64,000 bases of DNA. Origin: Sphingobacterium olei. Lineage in GTDB: Bacteria; Bacteroidota; Bacteroidia; Sphingobacteriales; Sphingobacteriaceae. The position numbers were made by a program, and so were the translations under genes. The stretch spans positions 682,001 through 746,000 of the forward strand of contig NZ_SUME01000001.1 in the NCBI RefSeq assembly GCF_005048855.1, written 5' to 3'. Each line of letters opens with the position of its first letter. Position 1 is the stretch's first letter. Positions 32,620 to 40,683 of the stretch are shown one piece after another. The notes beneath the pieces are model-generated. The model was not told the origin of the DNA, did not search any database, and was given only the letters and a program-made list of their open reading frames with translations.

Positions 32620-33538
32620 TTGCTTATTTTGTTATAAACCTGTGGAATACGGGAACTATCATGCTACCTGTTCGAAGAAGTTCTTTGGAACAACATCGGT
32701 TCCAACCTTGGAATTGGATAAGGAGAAGCTAAATAAATTAGCTCAAATTACGGTTAATGAGCGATTGGCATTAACCGGAGTACAGCCAAAATTATCACTT
32801 AGTCTAGCCGGTGAAAAAGGGAATAAACGATTAACTTTAGTCGGTCTTTGGGGAGATTATATTTTGAAACCACAATCCTCAGAATTTCCTTTTATGCCAG
32901 AGGTAGAAGATTTGACGATGCATTTGGCTGAGCTATTTAGAATCGAAACAGCTGATCATGCGCTAATTCGAACTTCAACGGGAGAACTAGCTTATATCAC
33001 CAAACGTTTTGATCGCAAAAATGGAAAGAAAATTCATGTCGAAGATCTATGTCAACTTTCCGAACTATTGACAGAGCAGAAGTATAAAAGCTCGTACGAG
33101 CGTGTAGGGAAAATTATTAAGAAATATACTACCAATTCGGGTTTGGATGTTATTAAATACTTTCGCTTAGTGCTTTTTAGTTTTCTGACTGGCAATAACG
33201 ACATGCATCTGAAAAACTTCTCTTTAGTGCATACCGATAAAGGTATTTTATTTTCACCCGTATATGATCTATTGAATGTAAACTTGATCTATCCCAAAGA
33301 CCAGGAAGATCTGGCGTTGACCTTAGGGGGGCGAAAAAGAAAGATAAAGCGATCAGACTTCGATCAGTTTGCTATGAGTTTGGGTATTGCGGAACAGGTT
33401 CGGGATAACATTTATAAGGACTTCTCTGTTCGATCCGATCAAATTCAGGACTGGATTAACAAGAGCTTTTTGAATGGAGAAAATAAAGACCAATATTTTA
33501 AAATTATAATAAAAAAAATGCATCAAATTGGTTTGTAG
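32612..33538 (+). CDS. hipT: HipT-like Ser/Thr kinase toxin
   Basis: A 308-residue HipA-type kinase lacking the N-subdomain 1. It opens with a Cys pair (CLFC then ATCSKKFFG) seen in split HipA proteins. The Gly-rich loop region reads ERLALTGVQPKLSLSL; the catalytic loop is GNNDMHLKNFSL (Asp-x-His-x-Lys-Asn) and the Mg-binding Asp is in PVYDLLNV. E. coli HipT phosphorylates TrpS and HipA phosphorylates GltX, both stopping translation; the target here is unknown. All catalytic residues are present, so the enzyme should be active. It is the third gene of the hip operon. Confidence 0.87.
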   Translation: MANCLFCYKPVEYGNYHATCSKKFFGTTSVPTLELDKEKLNKLAQITVNERLALTGVQPKLSLSLAGEKGNKRLTLVGLWGDYILKPQSSEFPFMPEVEDLTMHLAELFRIETADHALIRTSTGELAYITKRFDRKNGKKIHVEDLCQLSELLTEQKYKSSYERVGKIIKKYTTNSGLDVIKYFRLVLFSFLTGNNDMHLKNFSLVHTDKGILFSPVYDLLNVNLIYPKDQEDLALTLGGRKRKIKRSDFDQFAMSLGIAEQVRDNIYKDFSVRSDQIQDWINKSFLNGENKDQYFKIIIKKMHQIGL

Positions 33539-33568
33539 GCAGTTTACTGTCAAAAATTTAACATTCTG

Positions 33569-33650
33569 TTACAGCATGAGGGTCTTGACGATTAGCAGAT
33601 CGGCCGCCACCCAGTCGTAATTTAATAGGTCACGATTGTCCACCCATTGG
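33569..33650 (-). pseudogene. NUDIX C-terminal fragment (diverged)
   Basis: About 27 codons correspond to the end of the NUDIX protein at 38560 (LLNYDWVAADLLIVKTLML against LLNYDWAAADLPIVKALIQ). One base is missing near 33644, so the frame is broken. The 254 bp between the hip operon and the hydrolase hold only this fragment and the start of the duplicated segment. Confidence 0.65.
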
Positions 33651-33792
33651 CTTGCGCATATAAAGCCATCCTATAATTCCATGCATAAGATTACATAAAG
33701 AAGGATATGCTGATAATCCGTATTTTCTTGCCATATGGAAAGATCTTTTAATGGATATTTTTATACCTTTTGAAAATCAATAGTTTAATTTT

Positions 33793-34704
33793 ATGGCCAA
33801 CATGAAACCGATAATTACCTATTTTGCACTAATGCTTTTTGCAGCTGCATCGTGCAATGAACAAAAAACAGAAACAAGCAAAATGGAAATAGCAACTAGA
33901 GATGAATTGACTTTTACGAGTGGATATTCCGAAGTAAACGGTCTAAAAATGTATTACGAGATTTACCTACCCCCCGGTCAGGCAGACGAACAAGCTAAAC
34001 CCATTGTTCTCATTCACGGGGGTGGTTCAACTATTCAGACAACTTTTGGAAAAAGTATTCCCCTATTAGCGAAAAATAGAAAAGTAATTGCAGTTGAATT
34101 ACAGGCCCATGGGCGAACAAATGATAGAAATGCAGACCTATCATTTGAACAAGATGCTGACGATATCGCTATACTTCTTAAAAACCTGAAAATTGACAAA
34201 GCCGACTTTTTTGGTTTCAGCAATGGAGGAACTACAACCCTACAAATTGCCATCCGTCACCCCGAAATAGTTGGTAAAATTATCTTAGGCTCTGCGCTTG
34301 CCAAGCGTAATGGAGTTCCTGCCTGGTTTTGGGACTTTATGAAACAGGCAAGATTGGATAATATGCCCGAACAGCTAAAAACGGCCTATAGACAAGTTGC
34401 ATCCGACACGGATGGTTTACAGATCATGCACGATCGAGACGCAAAGAGGATGGTTAATTTTAAAGATATTCCCGACGCACAACTCAAATCCATTACAGCC
34501 GCAACGTTAATTATCATTGGCGACAAAGATATTATAACACCCGAACATGCTATAGAAATGCACAGACAAATTGCAAACGCTGAATTAGCTATAATTCCGG
34601 GCGCGCATGGTGCATATATCGGAGAAATAACGACAATAAAGGATGATTTTAAAGATAGTGATATTGTTATCCCAATGATTGAAAAATTCCTTAACAAAAA
34701 TTAA
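33793..34704 (+). CDS. alpha/beta hydrolase lipoprotein, copy 1
   Basis: A 303-residue protein whose N terminus is a lipoprotein signal (ITYFALMLFAAASCN, lipobox Ala-Ala-Ser-Cys), so it is probably anchored in an envelope membrane. The hydrolase fold shows the oxyanion segment LIHGGGSTIQTTF, nucleophile elbow GFSNGG, acid IIGDKDIITP and the His of IPGAHGAYIG. The substrate is not known. MANMKPI may start at the second Met (33802). The protein encoded at 36962 is identical in every residue. The downstream XRE relic overlaps its 3' end out of frame. Confidence 0.88.
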   Translation: MANMKPIITYFALMLFAAASCNEQKTETSKMEIATRDELTFTSGYSEVNGLKMYYEIYLPPGQADEQAKPIVLIHGGGSTIQTTFGKSIPLLAKNRKVIAVELQAHGRTNDRNADLSFEQDADDIAILLKNLKIDKADFFGFSNGGTTTLQIAIRHPEIVGKIILGSALAKRNGVPAWFWDFMKQARLDNMPEQLKTAYRQVASDTDGLQIMHDRDAKRMVNFKDIPDAQLKSITAATLIIIGDKDIITPEHAIEMHRQIANAELAIIPGAHGAYIGEITTIKDDFKDSDIVIPMIEKFLNKN

Positions 34705-34882
34705 GAAAGAGAAGCTAACCGCTGTACAGGTGGCAGAGCGGGCTGGTATTGCTCGTTGTATCTTATATTCGGTTGAAAAGGGAGATGCAGGTGTAGCAAG
34801 GGGGGCTATTTTAATGTTTTACGTGTGTTGGGACTACAAGATGATTTTTCTAAGCGCAACATTTTTCCCTTTGCATTGTTAA
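34679..34882 (+). pseudogene. truncated, frameshifted XRE antitoxin relic, copy 1
   Basis: The stretch LTAVQVAERAGIARCILYS and VEKGDAGVARGA is the HTH core of an XRE protein of the type that accompanies HipA. No ATG precedes it; the 5' end is lost into the hydrolase gene. A one-base loss near 34808 then changes frame: the family's continuation (FNVLRVLGLQDDF) is present in the neighbouring frame. Both copies of the 1.66-kb repeat carry the same damage, so it predates the duplication. Confidence 0.75.
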
Positions 34883-34903
34883 TACTAAAAAATAGGAAAA
34901 GTC

Positions 34904-35278
34904 ATGATTACAGAAATTATTTCACTACCCGAGAACTTGATAGGCTTTGAAGCCAAGGGCGAGGTTACGGCAGACGATTTTAAAAATGTCGTCATCCCAA
35001 AGGTCACGGCTTTTATAGACCGGCACGATAAGATCAACTATATGTTGGTGTTGAATACTGACGTTAGCAACTTTACTACTGGTGCCTGGCTTCAGGACGC
35101 ATGGCTAGGCTTAAAGGATCTTGCTAAGTGGAACCGGGCGGCCATTGTTTCCGATAATGATACAATAAAAAAAATTACGGAGGTTTTTACCAAGGTTATG
35201 CCCGGTGAATTTAAGGTATTCGAACATACCCGCTATAATGAAGCCGTACAATGGGCTAGCGAGCAACTTGATTTATAA
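34904..35278 (+). CDS. SpoIIAA/STAS-like protein, copy 1
   Basis: A 124-residue cytoplasmic protein matching the SpoIIAA-like (STAS) family: MITEIISLPENLIGFEAKGE, VVIPKVTAFIDRHDKINYML, DAWLGLKDLAKWNRAAIVSD and FKVFEHTRYNEAVQWA. These proteins may bind lipids or act in regulation; the function is unknown. The second copy at 38073 differs by a single residue (Asn/Ser). A third, truncated copy is in the scar at 23811. Confidence 0.85.
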   Translation: MITEIISLPENLIGFEAKGEVTADDFKNVVIPKVTAFIDRHDKINYMLVLNTDVSNFTTGAWLQDAWLGLKDLAKWNRAAIVSDNDTIKKITEVFTKVMPGEFKVFEHTRYNEAVQWASEQLDL

Positions 35279-35402
35279 GGGCTTCGGGTCACCATTAAAT
35301 TTACTACCCTATAAACGACGCCGAGTACTGTGATATTACAGCTACTTAACTATACAACAAACATGTGGTATACAATCTCAGGCGACATGGATAGGATTTT
35401 GG

Positions 35403-35479
35403 AATGAGCCGATTATTTTTATTAATCGGCTCATTTTTTTTGTATATTTGAGGTGATTAATAATTTTAATTGGCTCATT
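35403..35479 (+). promoter_or_regulatory. Fic control region: three 13-mers around a -7 box
   Basis: AATGAGCCGATTA (35403-35415) and its exact reverse complement (35423-35435) form a 13-bp stem followed by eight T residues, a shape like a terminator. But TATATTTG, a perfect -7 element, follows at 35443-35450, and a third copy TAATTGGCTCATT (one mismatch) lies at 35467-35479, directly before the ATG at 35480. Three copies of one 13-mer around a promoter suggest an operator, perhaps bound by the Fic protein's own winged-helix domain. Confidence 0.7.
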
Positions 35480-36577
35480 ATGTACATTTGGCAATACCAA
35501 GATTGGCCTAATTTCACCTATTCGTTAACAGAATTGCCACCTATTTCTGTAAAATTTGCACAAGAAATGGGCGAGATAAATGGAATAGTTTCGGTTTTAG
35601 ACGACAACCTGAAGATAGAAACCCTTTTAGAGATCCTCATAGCAGAAGCAATTAAAACTTCCGAAATTGAAGGTGAATACATGAGTCGCGAAGATGTAAT
35701 GTCTTCTATCAAAAGAAATTTGGGACTGAAAGATAATACTATTGTCCGCGACAAACGCGTGGCGGGTATAGCGGAGCTAATGACTTTTGTAAGACAGTCT
35801 TATAATAAAGATCTGACCGTACAGATGATTTTGGATTGGCACTCCAGTTTAATGAATGCATTTCCGAAGGTGAGTGCAGGGAAATGGCGTGAAGGCACGG
35901 AACCTATGCAGGTAATTTCGGGGGCCTACGGCAAAGAAATTGTTCATTATGAAGCTCCTCCTTCATCAGACGTTTTGATTCAAATGAATATGTTTGTCAG
36001 TTGGTTTCAAGAGCAAGCTATACCGGCAAAGGATCATGTCACGAAGGCGCTGGTCAAATCAGCCATCACACATTTATACTTTGAGAGTATACATCCCTTT
36101 GAAGATGGTAATGGACGAATTGGACGTGCTTTGGCTGAATATGCTCTTTCCAATACGTTGCAAATTCCTCTACTGCTGTCTATTTCAAAGGTGATCGAAA
36201 AAAACAAGCAGCAATATTACGACGCATTAAAGCGTGCACAATCTAGCCTAGAGATCACAGATTGGATTATTTATTTTACTCAAGTTATATTGGATGCACA
36301 AATCGAAGCGAAACATATTGTAGAATTTGCGGTAAATAAAGCAAAGTTCTTTGATCGCTTTAAGGATAAGCTTAACGAACGAGAATTTAAAGCTATCAAT
36401 CGTATGCTTGAAAGTGGTGTTGATGGTTTTAAGGGGGGGATGACTGCCAAGAAGTACATTGCGATTACCAAGACGTCAAAGGCAACTGCAACTCGTGATT
36501 TACGGCATTTAAACGAGTTAGGTGTGTTTAGAACTACAGGATTAGGCCGATCTGTACGGTACGAGTTAATCTTCTAA
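35480..36577 (+). CDS. Fic-domain protein with C-terminal winged HTH
   Basis: About 365 residues from the ATG at 35480 (MYIWQYQDWPNFTY, the DUF4172-type N terminus); nine more residues upstream are unlikely. The inhibitory helix motif (S/T)xxxE(G/N) is TSEIEGE near residue 60. The Fic core HPFEDGNGRIGRAL is complete, with His, Asp and both Gly/Arg residues for AMP transfer. The end (SKATATRDLRHLNELGVF, GLGRSVRYELIF) is a winged helix. Such class II Fic proteins AMPylate targets and are autoinhibited by the N-terminal helix. The target is unknown. The gene stands between the two copies of the 1.66-kb repeat. Confidence 0.9.
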   Translation: MYIWQYQDWPNFTYSLTELPPISVKFAQEMGEINGIVSVLDDNLKIETLLEILIAEAIKTSEIEGEYMSREDVMSSIKRNLGLKDNTIVRDKRVAGIAELMTFVRQSYNKDLTVQMILDWHSSLMNAFPKVSAGKWREGTEPMQVISGAYGKEIVHYEAPPSSDVLIQMNMFVSWFQEQAIPAKDHVTKALVKSAITHLYFESIHPFEDGNGRIGRALAEYALSNTLQIPLLLSISKVIEKNKQQYYDALKRAQSSLEITDWIIYFTQVILDAQIEAKHIVEFAVNKAKFFDRFKDKLNEREFKAINRMLESGVDGFKGGMTAKKYIAITKTSKATATRDLRHLNELGVFRTTGLGRSVRYELIF

Positions 36578-36599
36578 TAACAAGATTTCAATACTGGTA

Positions 36600-36730
36600 T
36601 AAAAAAATCCTGAAGCGGGGAGCTTCAGGATTTTCTAACTAACCAATTATTAACCTAAATTATGAACTATATAAACGGTAGGTTGTGTCTGATTATTACA
36701 CCACCTGGCGTAATTAACAAAAACTTAACA
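36600..36730 (-). repeat. terminator-tail repeat, copy C (type II)
   Basis: Hairpin 36605-36633 with loop GGGGA, the conserved tail, then the type II block ending AACAAAAACTTAACA at 36730. The minus-strand NUDIX-tail ORF follows directly. The Fic gene ends 28 bp to the left, so on the plus strand the hairpin could also end that transcript. Confidence 0.8.
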
Positions 36731-36735
36731 TCCTA

Positions 36736-36903
36736 TTACTGCATTAGTGCTTTCACGATTGGCGGATCAGCTGCCGCCCAGTCGTAATTCAATAGCTCAC
36801 TATAATCCACCCATATGGCTTGCGCATATAAAGCCATCCTATAATTCCATGCATAATGATTACATAAAGAAGGATATGCTGATAATCCGTATTTTCTTGC
36901 CAT
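36736..36903 (-). pseudogene. 55-codon ORF ending in a NUDIX tail
   Basis: From an ATG at 36903 the frame reads MARKYGLSAYPSLCNHYAWN and then, without a stop, enters the last 28 residues of the NUDIX protein (AQAIWVDYSELLNYDWAAAD to KALMQ). The Nudix box is absent, so it cannot be an active pyrophosphohydrolase. It looks like a rearranged gene end that happens to stay open. Copy 1 of the repeat holds the same left part but with frame breaks. Confidence 0.55.
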
Positions 36904-36961
36904 ATGGAAAGATCTTTTAAAGGATAATTTTATACCTTTTGAAAATCAATAGTTTAATTTT

Positions 36962-37873
36962 ATGGCCAACATGAAACCGATAATTACCTATTTTGCACTA
37001 ATGCTTTTTGCAGCGGCATCGTGCAATGAACAAAAAACAGAAACAAGCAAAATGGAAATAGCAACTAGAGATGAATTGACTTTTACGAGTGGATATTCCG
37101 AAGTAAACGGTCTAAAAATGTATTACGAGATTTACCTACCCCCCGGTCAGGCAGACGAACAAGCTAAACCCATTGTTCTCATTCACGGGGGTGGTTCAAC
37201 TATTCAGACAACTTTTGGAAAAAGTATTCCCCTATTAGCGAAAAATAGAAAAGTAATTGCAGTTGAATTACAGGCCCATGGGCGAACAAATGATAGAAAT
37301 GCAGACCTATCATTTGAACAAGATGCTGACGATATCGCTATACTTCTTAAAAACCTGAAAATTGACAAAGCCGACTTTTTTGGTTTCAGCAATGGAGGAA
37401 CTACAACCCTACAAATTGCCATCCGTCACCCCGAAATAGTTGGTAAAATTATCTTAGGCTCTGCGCTTGCCAAGCGTAATGGAGTTCCTGCCTGGTTTTG
37501 GGACTTTATGAAACAGGCAAGATTGGATAATATGCCCGAACAGCTAAAAACGGCCTATAGACAAGTTGCATCCGACACGGATGGTTTACAGATCATGCAC
37601 GATCGAGACGCAAAGAGGATGGTTAATTTTAAAGATATTCCCGACGCACAACTCAAATCCATTACAGCCGCAACGTTAATTATCATTGGCGACAAAGATA
37701 TTATAACACCCGAACATGCTATAGAAATGCACAGACAAATTGCAAACGCTGAATTAGCTATAATTCCGGGCGCGCATGGTGCATATATCGGAGAAATAAC
37801 GACAATAAAGGATGATTTTAAAGATAGTGATATTGTTATCCCAATGATTGAAAAATTCCTTAACAAAAATTAA
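36962..37873 (+). CDS. alpha/beta hydrolase lipoprotein, copy 2
   Basis: The product is identical over all 303 residues to that of 33793-34704: lipoprotein signal, nucleophile GFSNGG, acid GDKD, base GAHG. At DNA level there is one visible difference early in the gene (GCG against GCT for an Ala). Such conservation, including silent sites, points to a very recent duplication or to gene conversion. Confidence 0.88.
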   Translation: MANMKPIITYFALMLFAAASCNEQKTETSKMEIATRDELTFTSGYSEVNGLKMYYEIYLPPGQADEQAKPIVLIHGGGSTIQTTFGKSIPLLAKNRKVIAVELQAHGRTNDRNADLSFEQDADDIAILLKNLKIDKADFFGFSNGGTTTLQIAIRHPEIVGKIILGSALAKRNGVPAWFWDFMKQARLDNMPEQLKTAYRQVASDTDGLQIMHDRDAKRMVNFKDIPDAQLKSITAATLIIIGDKDIITPEHAIEMHRQIANAELAIIPGAHGAYIGEITTIKDDFKDSDIVIPMIEKFLNKN

Positions 37874-38051
37874 GAAAGAGAAGCTAACCGCTGTACAGGT
37901 GGCAGAGCGGGCTGGTATTGCTCGTTGTATCTTATATTCGGTTGAAAAGGGAGATGCAGGTGTAGCAAGGGGGGCTATTTTAATGTTTTACGTGTGTTGG
38001 GACTACAAGATGATTTTTCTAAGCGCAACATTTTTCCCTTTGCATTGTTAA
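37848..38051 (+). pseudogene. truncated, frameshifted XRE antitoxin relic, copy 2
   Basis: Same sequence and same defects as the relic at 34679: no start codon, HTH core VAERAGIARCILYS, and a frameshift after VARGA. Confidence 0.75.
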
Positions 38052-38072
38052 TACTAAAAAATAGGAAAAGTC

Positions 38073-38447
38073 ATGATTACAGAAATTATTTCACTACCCG
38101 AGAACTTGATAGGCTTTGAAGCCAAGGGCGAGGTTACGGCAGACGATTTTAAAAATGTCGTCATCCCAAAGGTCACGGCTTTTATAGACCGGCACGATAA
38201 GATCAACTATATGTTGGTGTTGAATACTGACGTTAGCAACTTTACTACTGGTGCCTGGCTTCAGGACGCATGGCTAGGCTTAAAGGATCTTGCTAAGTGG
38301 AACCGGGCAGCCATTGTGTCCGATAGTGATACAATAAAAAAAATTACGGAAGTTTTTACCAAGGTTATGCCCGGTGAATTTAAGGTATTCGAACATACCC
38401 GCTATAATGAAGCCGTACAATGGGCTAGCGAGCAACTTGATTTATAA
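38073..38447 (+). CDS. SpoIIAA/STAS-like protein, copy 2
   Basis: A 124-residue protein identical to the one at 34904 except Ser for Asn in VSDSDTIKK. The gene is convergent with the NUDIX gene 112 bp further on. The same STAS-NUDIX neighbourhood is what the scar at 23.8 kb preserves, so the pair probably moved or was copied together. Confidence 0.85.
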   Translation: MITEIISLPENLIGFEAKGEVTADDFKNVVIPKVTAFIDRHDKINYMLVLNTDVSNFTTGAWLQDAWLGLKDLAKWNRAAIVSDSDTIKKITEVFTKVMPGEFKVFEHTRYNEAVQWASEQLDL

Positions 38448-38559
38448 GGGCTTCGGGTCACCATTAAAGTTACTTAATCTTTTCTATTGACAAGGTTTGT
38501 CGTACGAGAATGAAGGAATAACCAAAGTCCGTAAAAATTACACGATAAAAAACATTCCG

Positions 38560-38937
38560 TTACTGTATTAGTGCTTTCACGATTGGCAGATCAGCCGCTG
38601 CCCAGTCGTAATTCAATAGCTCACTATAATCCACCCATATGGCTTGCGCATGTTCGGTGAGATGCAATTCGCCACCAACCAATAAACATTCAAAAGGGTA
38701 GAGGCAGATTGGGAATTCCGGATAATGGTATTCCACCATATTCAATGCTGGCCCTACCTTTATATCAATACCTAGCTCTTCCTTGATCTCGCGCATCAGG
38801 CAGTCTTCTTTGCTTTCGCCCAGTTCGATTTTGCCACCAGGGAATTCCCATTTCAGCGGCAGCTTCATAGAGGCAGAGCGTTGACAGATTAAAATCGTAT
38901 TGTTTCGTCTGATAATAGCGCAGGTAACGTGTAGCAT
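38560..38937 (-). CDS. NUDIX hydrolase, MutT-like (8-oxo-dGTP diphosphatase type)
   Basis: A 125-residue protein. The Nudix box GxxxxxExxxxxxxREUxEExGU is complete: GGKIELGESKEDCLMREIKEELG. The short length, the N-terminal MLHVTCAIIRRNNTILICQR and the WEFPGGK segment are typical of MutT-type enzymes that clean oxidised nucleotides. It is the only complete copy; C-terminal pieces of relatives occur at 33569, 36736 and 23873. Confidence 0.88.
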   Translation of the reverse strand: MLHVTCAIIRRNNTILICQRSASMKLPLKWEFPGGKIELGESKEDCLMREIKEELGIDIKVGPALNMVEYHYPEFPICLYPFECLLVGGELHLTEHAQAIWVDYSELLNYDWAAADLPIVKALIQ

Positions 38938-39160
38938 GGTTTAAAGATAATCAAATTTGAACCTCTCAGATCTAGTACGTCTAAAATTTATCAGTATTTC
39001 TGCCTGCGGCTGTATAAAAGCCAGCAGATTCTTCAAACCGGGGAACCTTTATTTTATACCCGTTATCATCATAGCGTGTTGCATAACGCAAATTTGTGCA
39101 ACAAAATATTAAATAAATAATTGAGTAGGAAGGACACGTTGTTTTTACGCATGATCACAT

Positions 39161-39211
39161 AAAAAACTCCTGAAGCGGGGAGCTTTCAGAATTTCTAACC
39201 TAACCAATTAT
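39161..39211 (-). repeat. terminator-tail repeat, copy D (degenerate)
   Basis: A decayed copy: ACTCCTGAAGC-GGGGA-GCTTTCAGAATTT still forms most of the stem, and the tail is cut after TAACCTAACCAATTAT at 39210. It sits 8 bp after the stop of the ORF6N gene. To the right of the NUDIX gene, 39071-39135 also resembles 31788-31850. Confidence 0.65.
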
Positions 39212-39218
39212 CTTTCGC

Positions 39219-39806
39219 TCAATTCTTTCCCTTTCCCCCAACTTCAAATCCCATAATACTTTTTGCTTTTTTCGGAGCAGGGCTATCCTGCTTCTCTTGC
39301 AATCGATCGATGTATTCGAAGAGCAGTTCGATATTCTGATCTTGTCCTTTCTGTTTTTTGGTTATTTTCTCTACGGCGTATTTGATTTCAGCTATTTCTA
39401 GTTTTACCTCAGTGTTATTGGCAAGATATTGTCGTATCTTGGCGAATATCCGCATGATTTGTATATTCACTTGAATAGCTTGTTCACTATTCAGGACACT
39501 TGATAGCATCAACACACCATGCTCGCTAAATACATTAGGGGTATTTCTACGACCACCCCAACTTGAGGTCGCAATTTGCGACTTCAAGATTTCTACTTCG
39601 TCCTTGTCAAGAGTGAACATGAAATCCTCTGGAAAGCGAGTTAAATTTCTACGAACTTGTTCGTTTAAGCGCTTAGTTTCCACGCCATACAGTTCGGCTA
39701 GATCACTGTCTAGCATAACCTTTTGCCCTCTGAATTCGTATATCTTGTTCAAGAGTATGTCCTCAGTGATAAATTTTGGTGTTACATCTAGTTTATTCTT
39801 GCTCAT
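39219..39806 (-). CDS. ORF6N-domain protein
   Basis: A 195-residue protein with a full ORF6N domain (residues about 15-105): YEFRGQKVMLDSDLAELYGV, RFPEDFMFTLDKDE and FSEHGVLMLSSVLNSEQAI. The C-terminal part is helical and probably a coiled coil (EIAEIKYAVEKITKKQKGQD), ending in a Lys-rich tail. ORF6N is found in phage and mobile-element proteins and in many Bacteroidota chromosomes and is taken to bind DNA. No other phage genes are near. Downstream it is followed by repeat copy D. Confidence 0.87.
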   Translation of the reverse strand: MSKNKLDVTPKFITEDILLNKIYEFRGQKVMLDSDLAELYGVETKRLNEQVRRNLTRFPEDFMFTLDKDEVEILKSQIATSSWGGRRNTPNVFSEHGVLMLSSVLNSEQAIQVNIQIMRIFAKIRQYLANNTEVKLEIAEIKYAVEKITKKQKGQDQNIELLFEYIDRLQEKQDSPAPKKAKSIMGFEVGGKGKN

Positions 39807-40086
39807 AATTCCCCGTATTTATAATTCGCTATTAGCTAGTGGTCACACATTTTAAACTTAATGCATGGATATCAAATTTTTTACGATATAAATATACTAA
39901 AAATATTAGTTGTTAAATTGTGGCAATGCTCAAATATATGCTGAAAAGCACTCTCTCGATATATGAGATTACGCAGATATTGGGTGTCTCCGTTTTCGAT
40001 GAGAGATATACACACGATATTGTGCAGGAATAAAAAAAGCTGTAGTATTCTGGCGTTGGTAAAGAAACGGAGAAAAAAAGTGTTCA

Positions 40087-40683
40087 CTAGGGATTCAAGC
40101 CCAGCATGATCATGATGGCAACAGTAAGCTTCAGGTTTTCCTTTAGATAAGACCGGATGTAACGGCTCGATTTCACGACATGACTATTTACCGTATCTGT
40201 GGTGATGCCCAAAATCTGGCTGGCTTCTTTATAACTCTTACCTTCAATTTTACATAAAGTAAATACCTGCTTCTGTTGTGGACTTAGTTTATTGATCGCT
40301 TCAGTGAGAATAAAATTTGTTTCTTTTACATTATAAGCTTCTTCGGTATGCAGGTAATAATCTACTGAATTGATCATTAAACTCGCCACAAGCCGTTTAT
40401 CGCAGGCCACTTTCCGCATGTAGTCATAAACCAGATTATTGGCTATAGTATATAGGAAAGATTTAAAAGATAGTTCTGGATTGATCACATCGCGTTTTTG
40501 CCAGATTTTTAAAAACAAATCCTGAAGGAGCTCTTCGGTGACAGAACTGTCTTTGACAATACTAAAAATTCGTTGATATAGCGTTTTAGCATACATCATA
40601 TAGATCTCGTTAAAAGCCGGTTCACTACCTTGTCTGAGTTTTAAAAGCAAATCTTTGGATTCCTCTATTTCTATGACATTCAT
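40087..40683 (-). CDS. ECF sigma factor (FecI-like, PUL-associated)
   Basis: A 198-residue sigma-70 family protein. Region 2 (AFNEIYMMYAKTLYQRIFSI, LLQDLFLKIWQKR, SFKSFLYTIANNLVYDYMRK) and region 4 (LSPQQKQVFTLCKIEGKSYK, EASQILGITTDTVNSHVVKS) are both clear; the C terminus is a short hydrophobic helix (AVIMIMLGLNP-like end), as in many Bacteroidota ECF factors. It should be held by the FecR protein encoded divergently at 41049 and released when the SusC receptor binds its glycan. The divergent placement is unusual; fecI and fecR are normally in one operon. Confidence 0.9.
   Translation of the reverse strand: MNVIEIEESKDLLLKLRQGSEPAFNEIYMMYAKTLYQRIFSIVKDSSVTEELLQDLFLKIWQKRDVINPELSFKSFLYTIANNLVYDYMRKVACDKRLVASLMINSVDYYLHTEEAYNVKETNFILTEAINKLSPQQKQVFTLCKIEGKSYKEASQILGITTDTVNSHVVKSSRYIRSYLKENLKLTVAIMIMLGLNP

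Larger units (their letters stand above)
33640..35301 (+). repeat. 1.66-kb direct repeat, copy 1
   Basis: From about 33640 to 35301 the sequence is nearly identical to 36808-38469, at a constant offset of 3169 bp apart from small indels at the left edge. It carries the hydrolase, the XRE relic and the STAS-like gene. I count only about five substitutions across the coding part (for example GCTGCATCG/GCGGCATCG and GATAATGAT/GATAGTGAT). Confidence 0.9.
36808..38469 (+). repeat. 1.66-kb direct repeat, copy 2
   Basis: Partner of 33640-35301, same orientation. The right boundary is sharp: both copies share GGGCTTCGGGTCACCATTAAA and diverge right after. The left boundary is inside the NUDIX fragment, where similarity fades gradually. 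The Fic gene and repeat copy C lie between the two copies. Confidence 0.9.

Noticed and set aside
35403..35441. The fic upstream hairpin as a simple terminator of the STAS-like gene.
   Set aside because: It is possible from its shape, but the third copy of the arm at the fic start codon and the -7 element between them make an operator the better reading; both roles could coexist.
31412..39806. The island as a prophage remnant, because of KilA-N and ORF6N genes.
   Set aside because: No integrase, capsid, portal, tail or lysis gene is present; ORF6N and KilA-N genes are also common as isolated chromosomal genes in Bacteroidota.
39881..40087. A 68-codon minus-strand frame after the sigma factor gene.
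   Set aside because: No recognisable family, irregular composition, and it begins at the sigma stop; more likely non-coding spacer before the ORF6N promoter.
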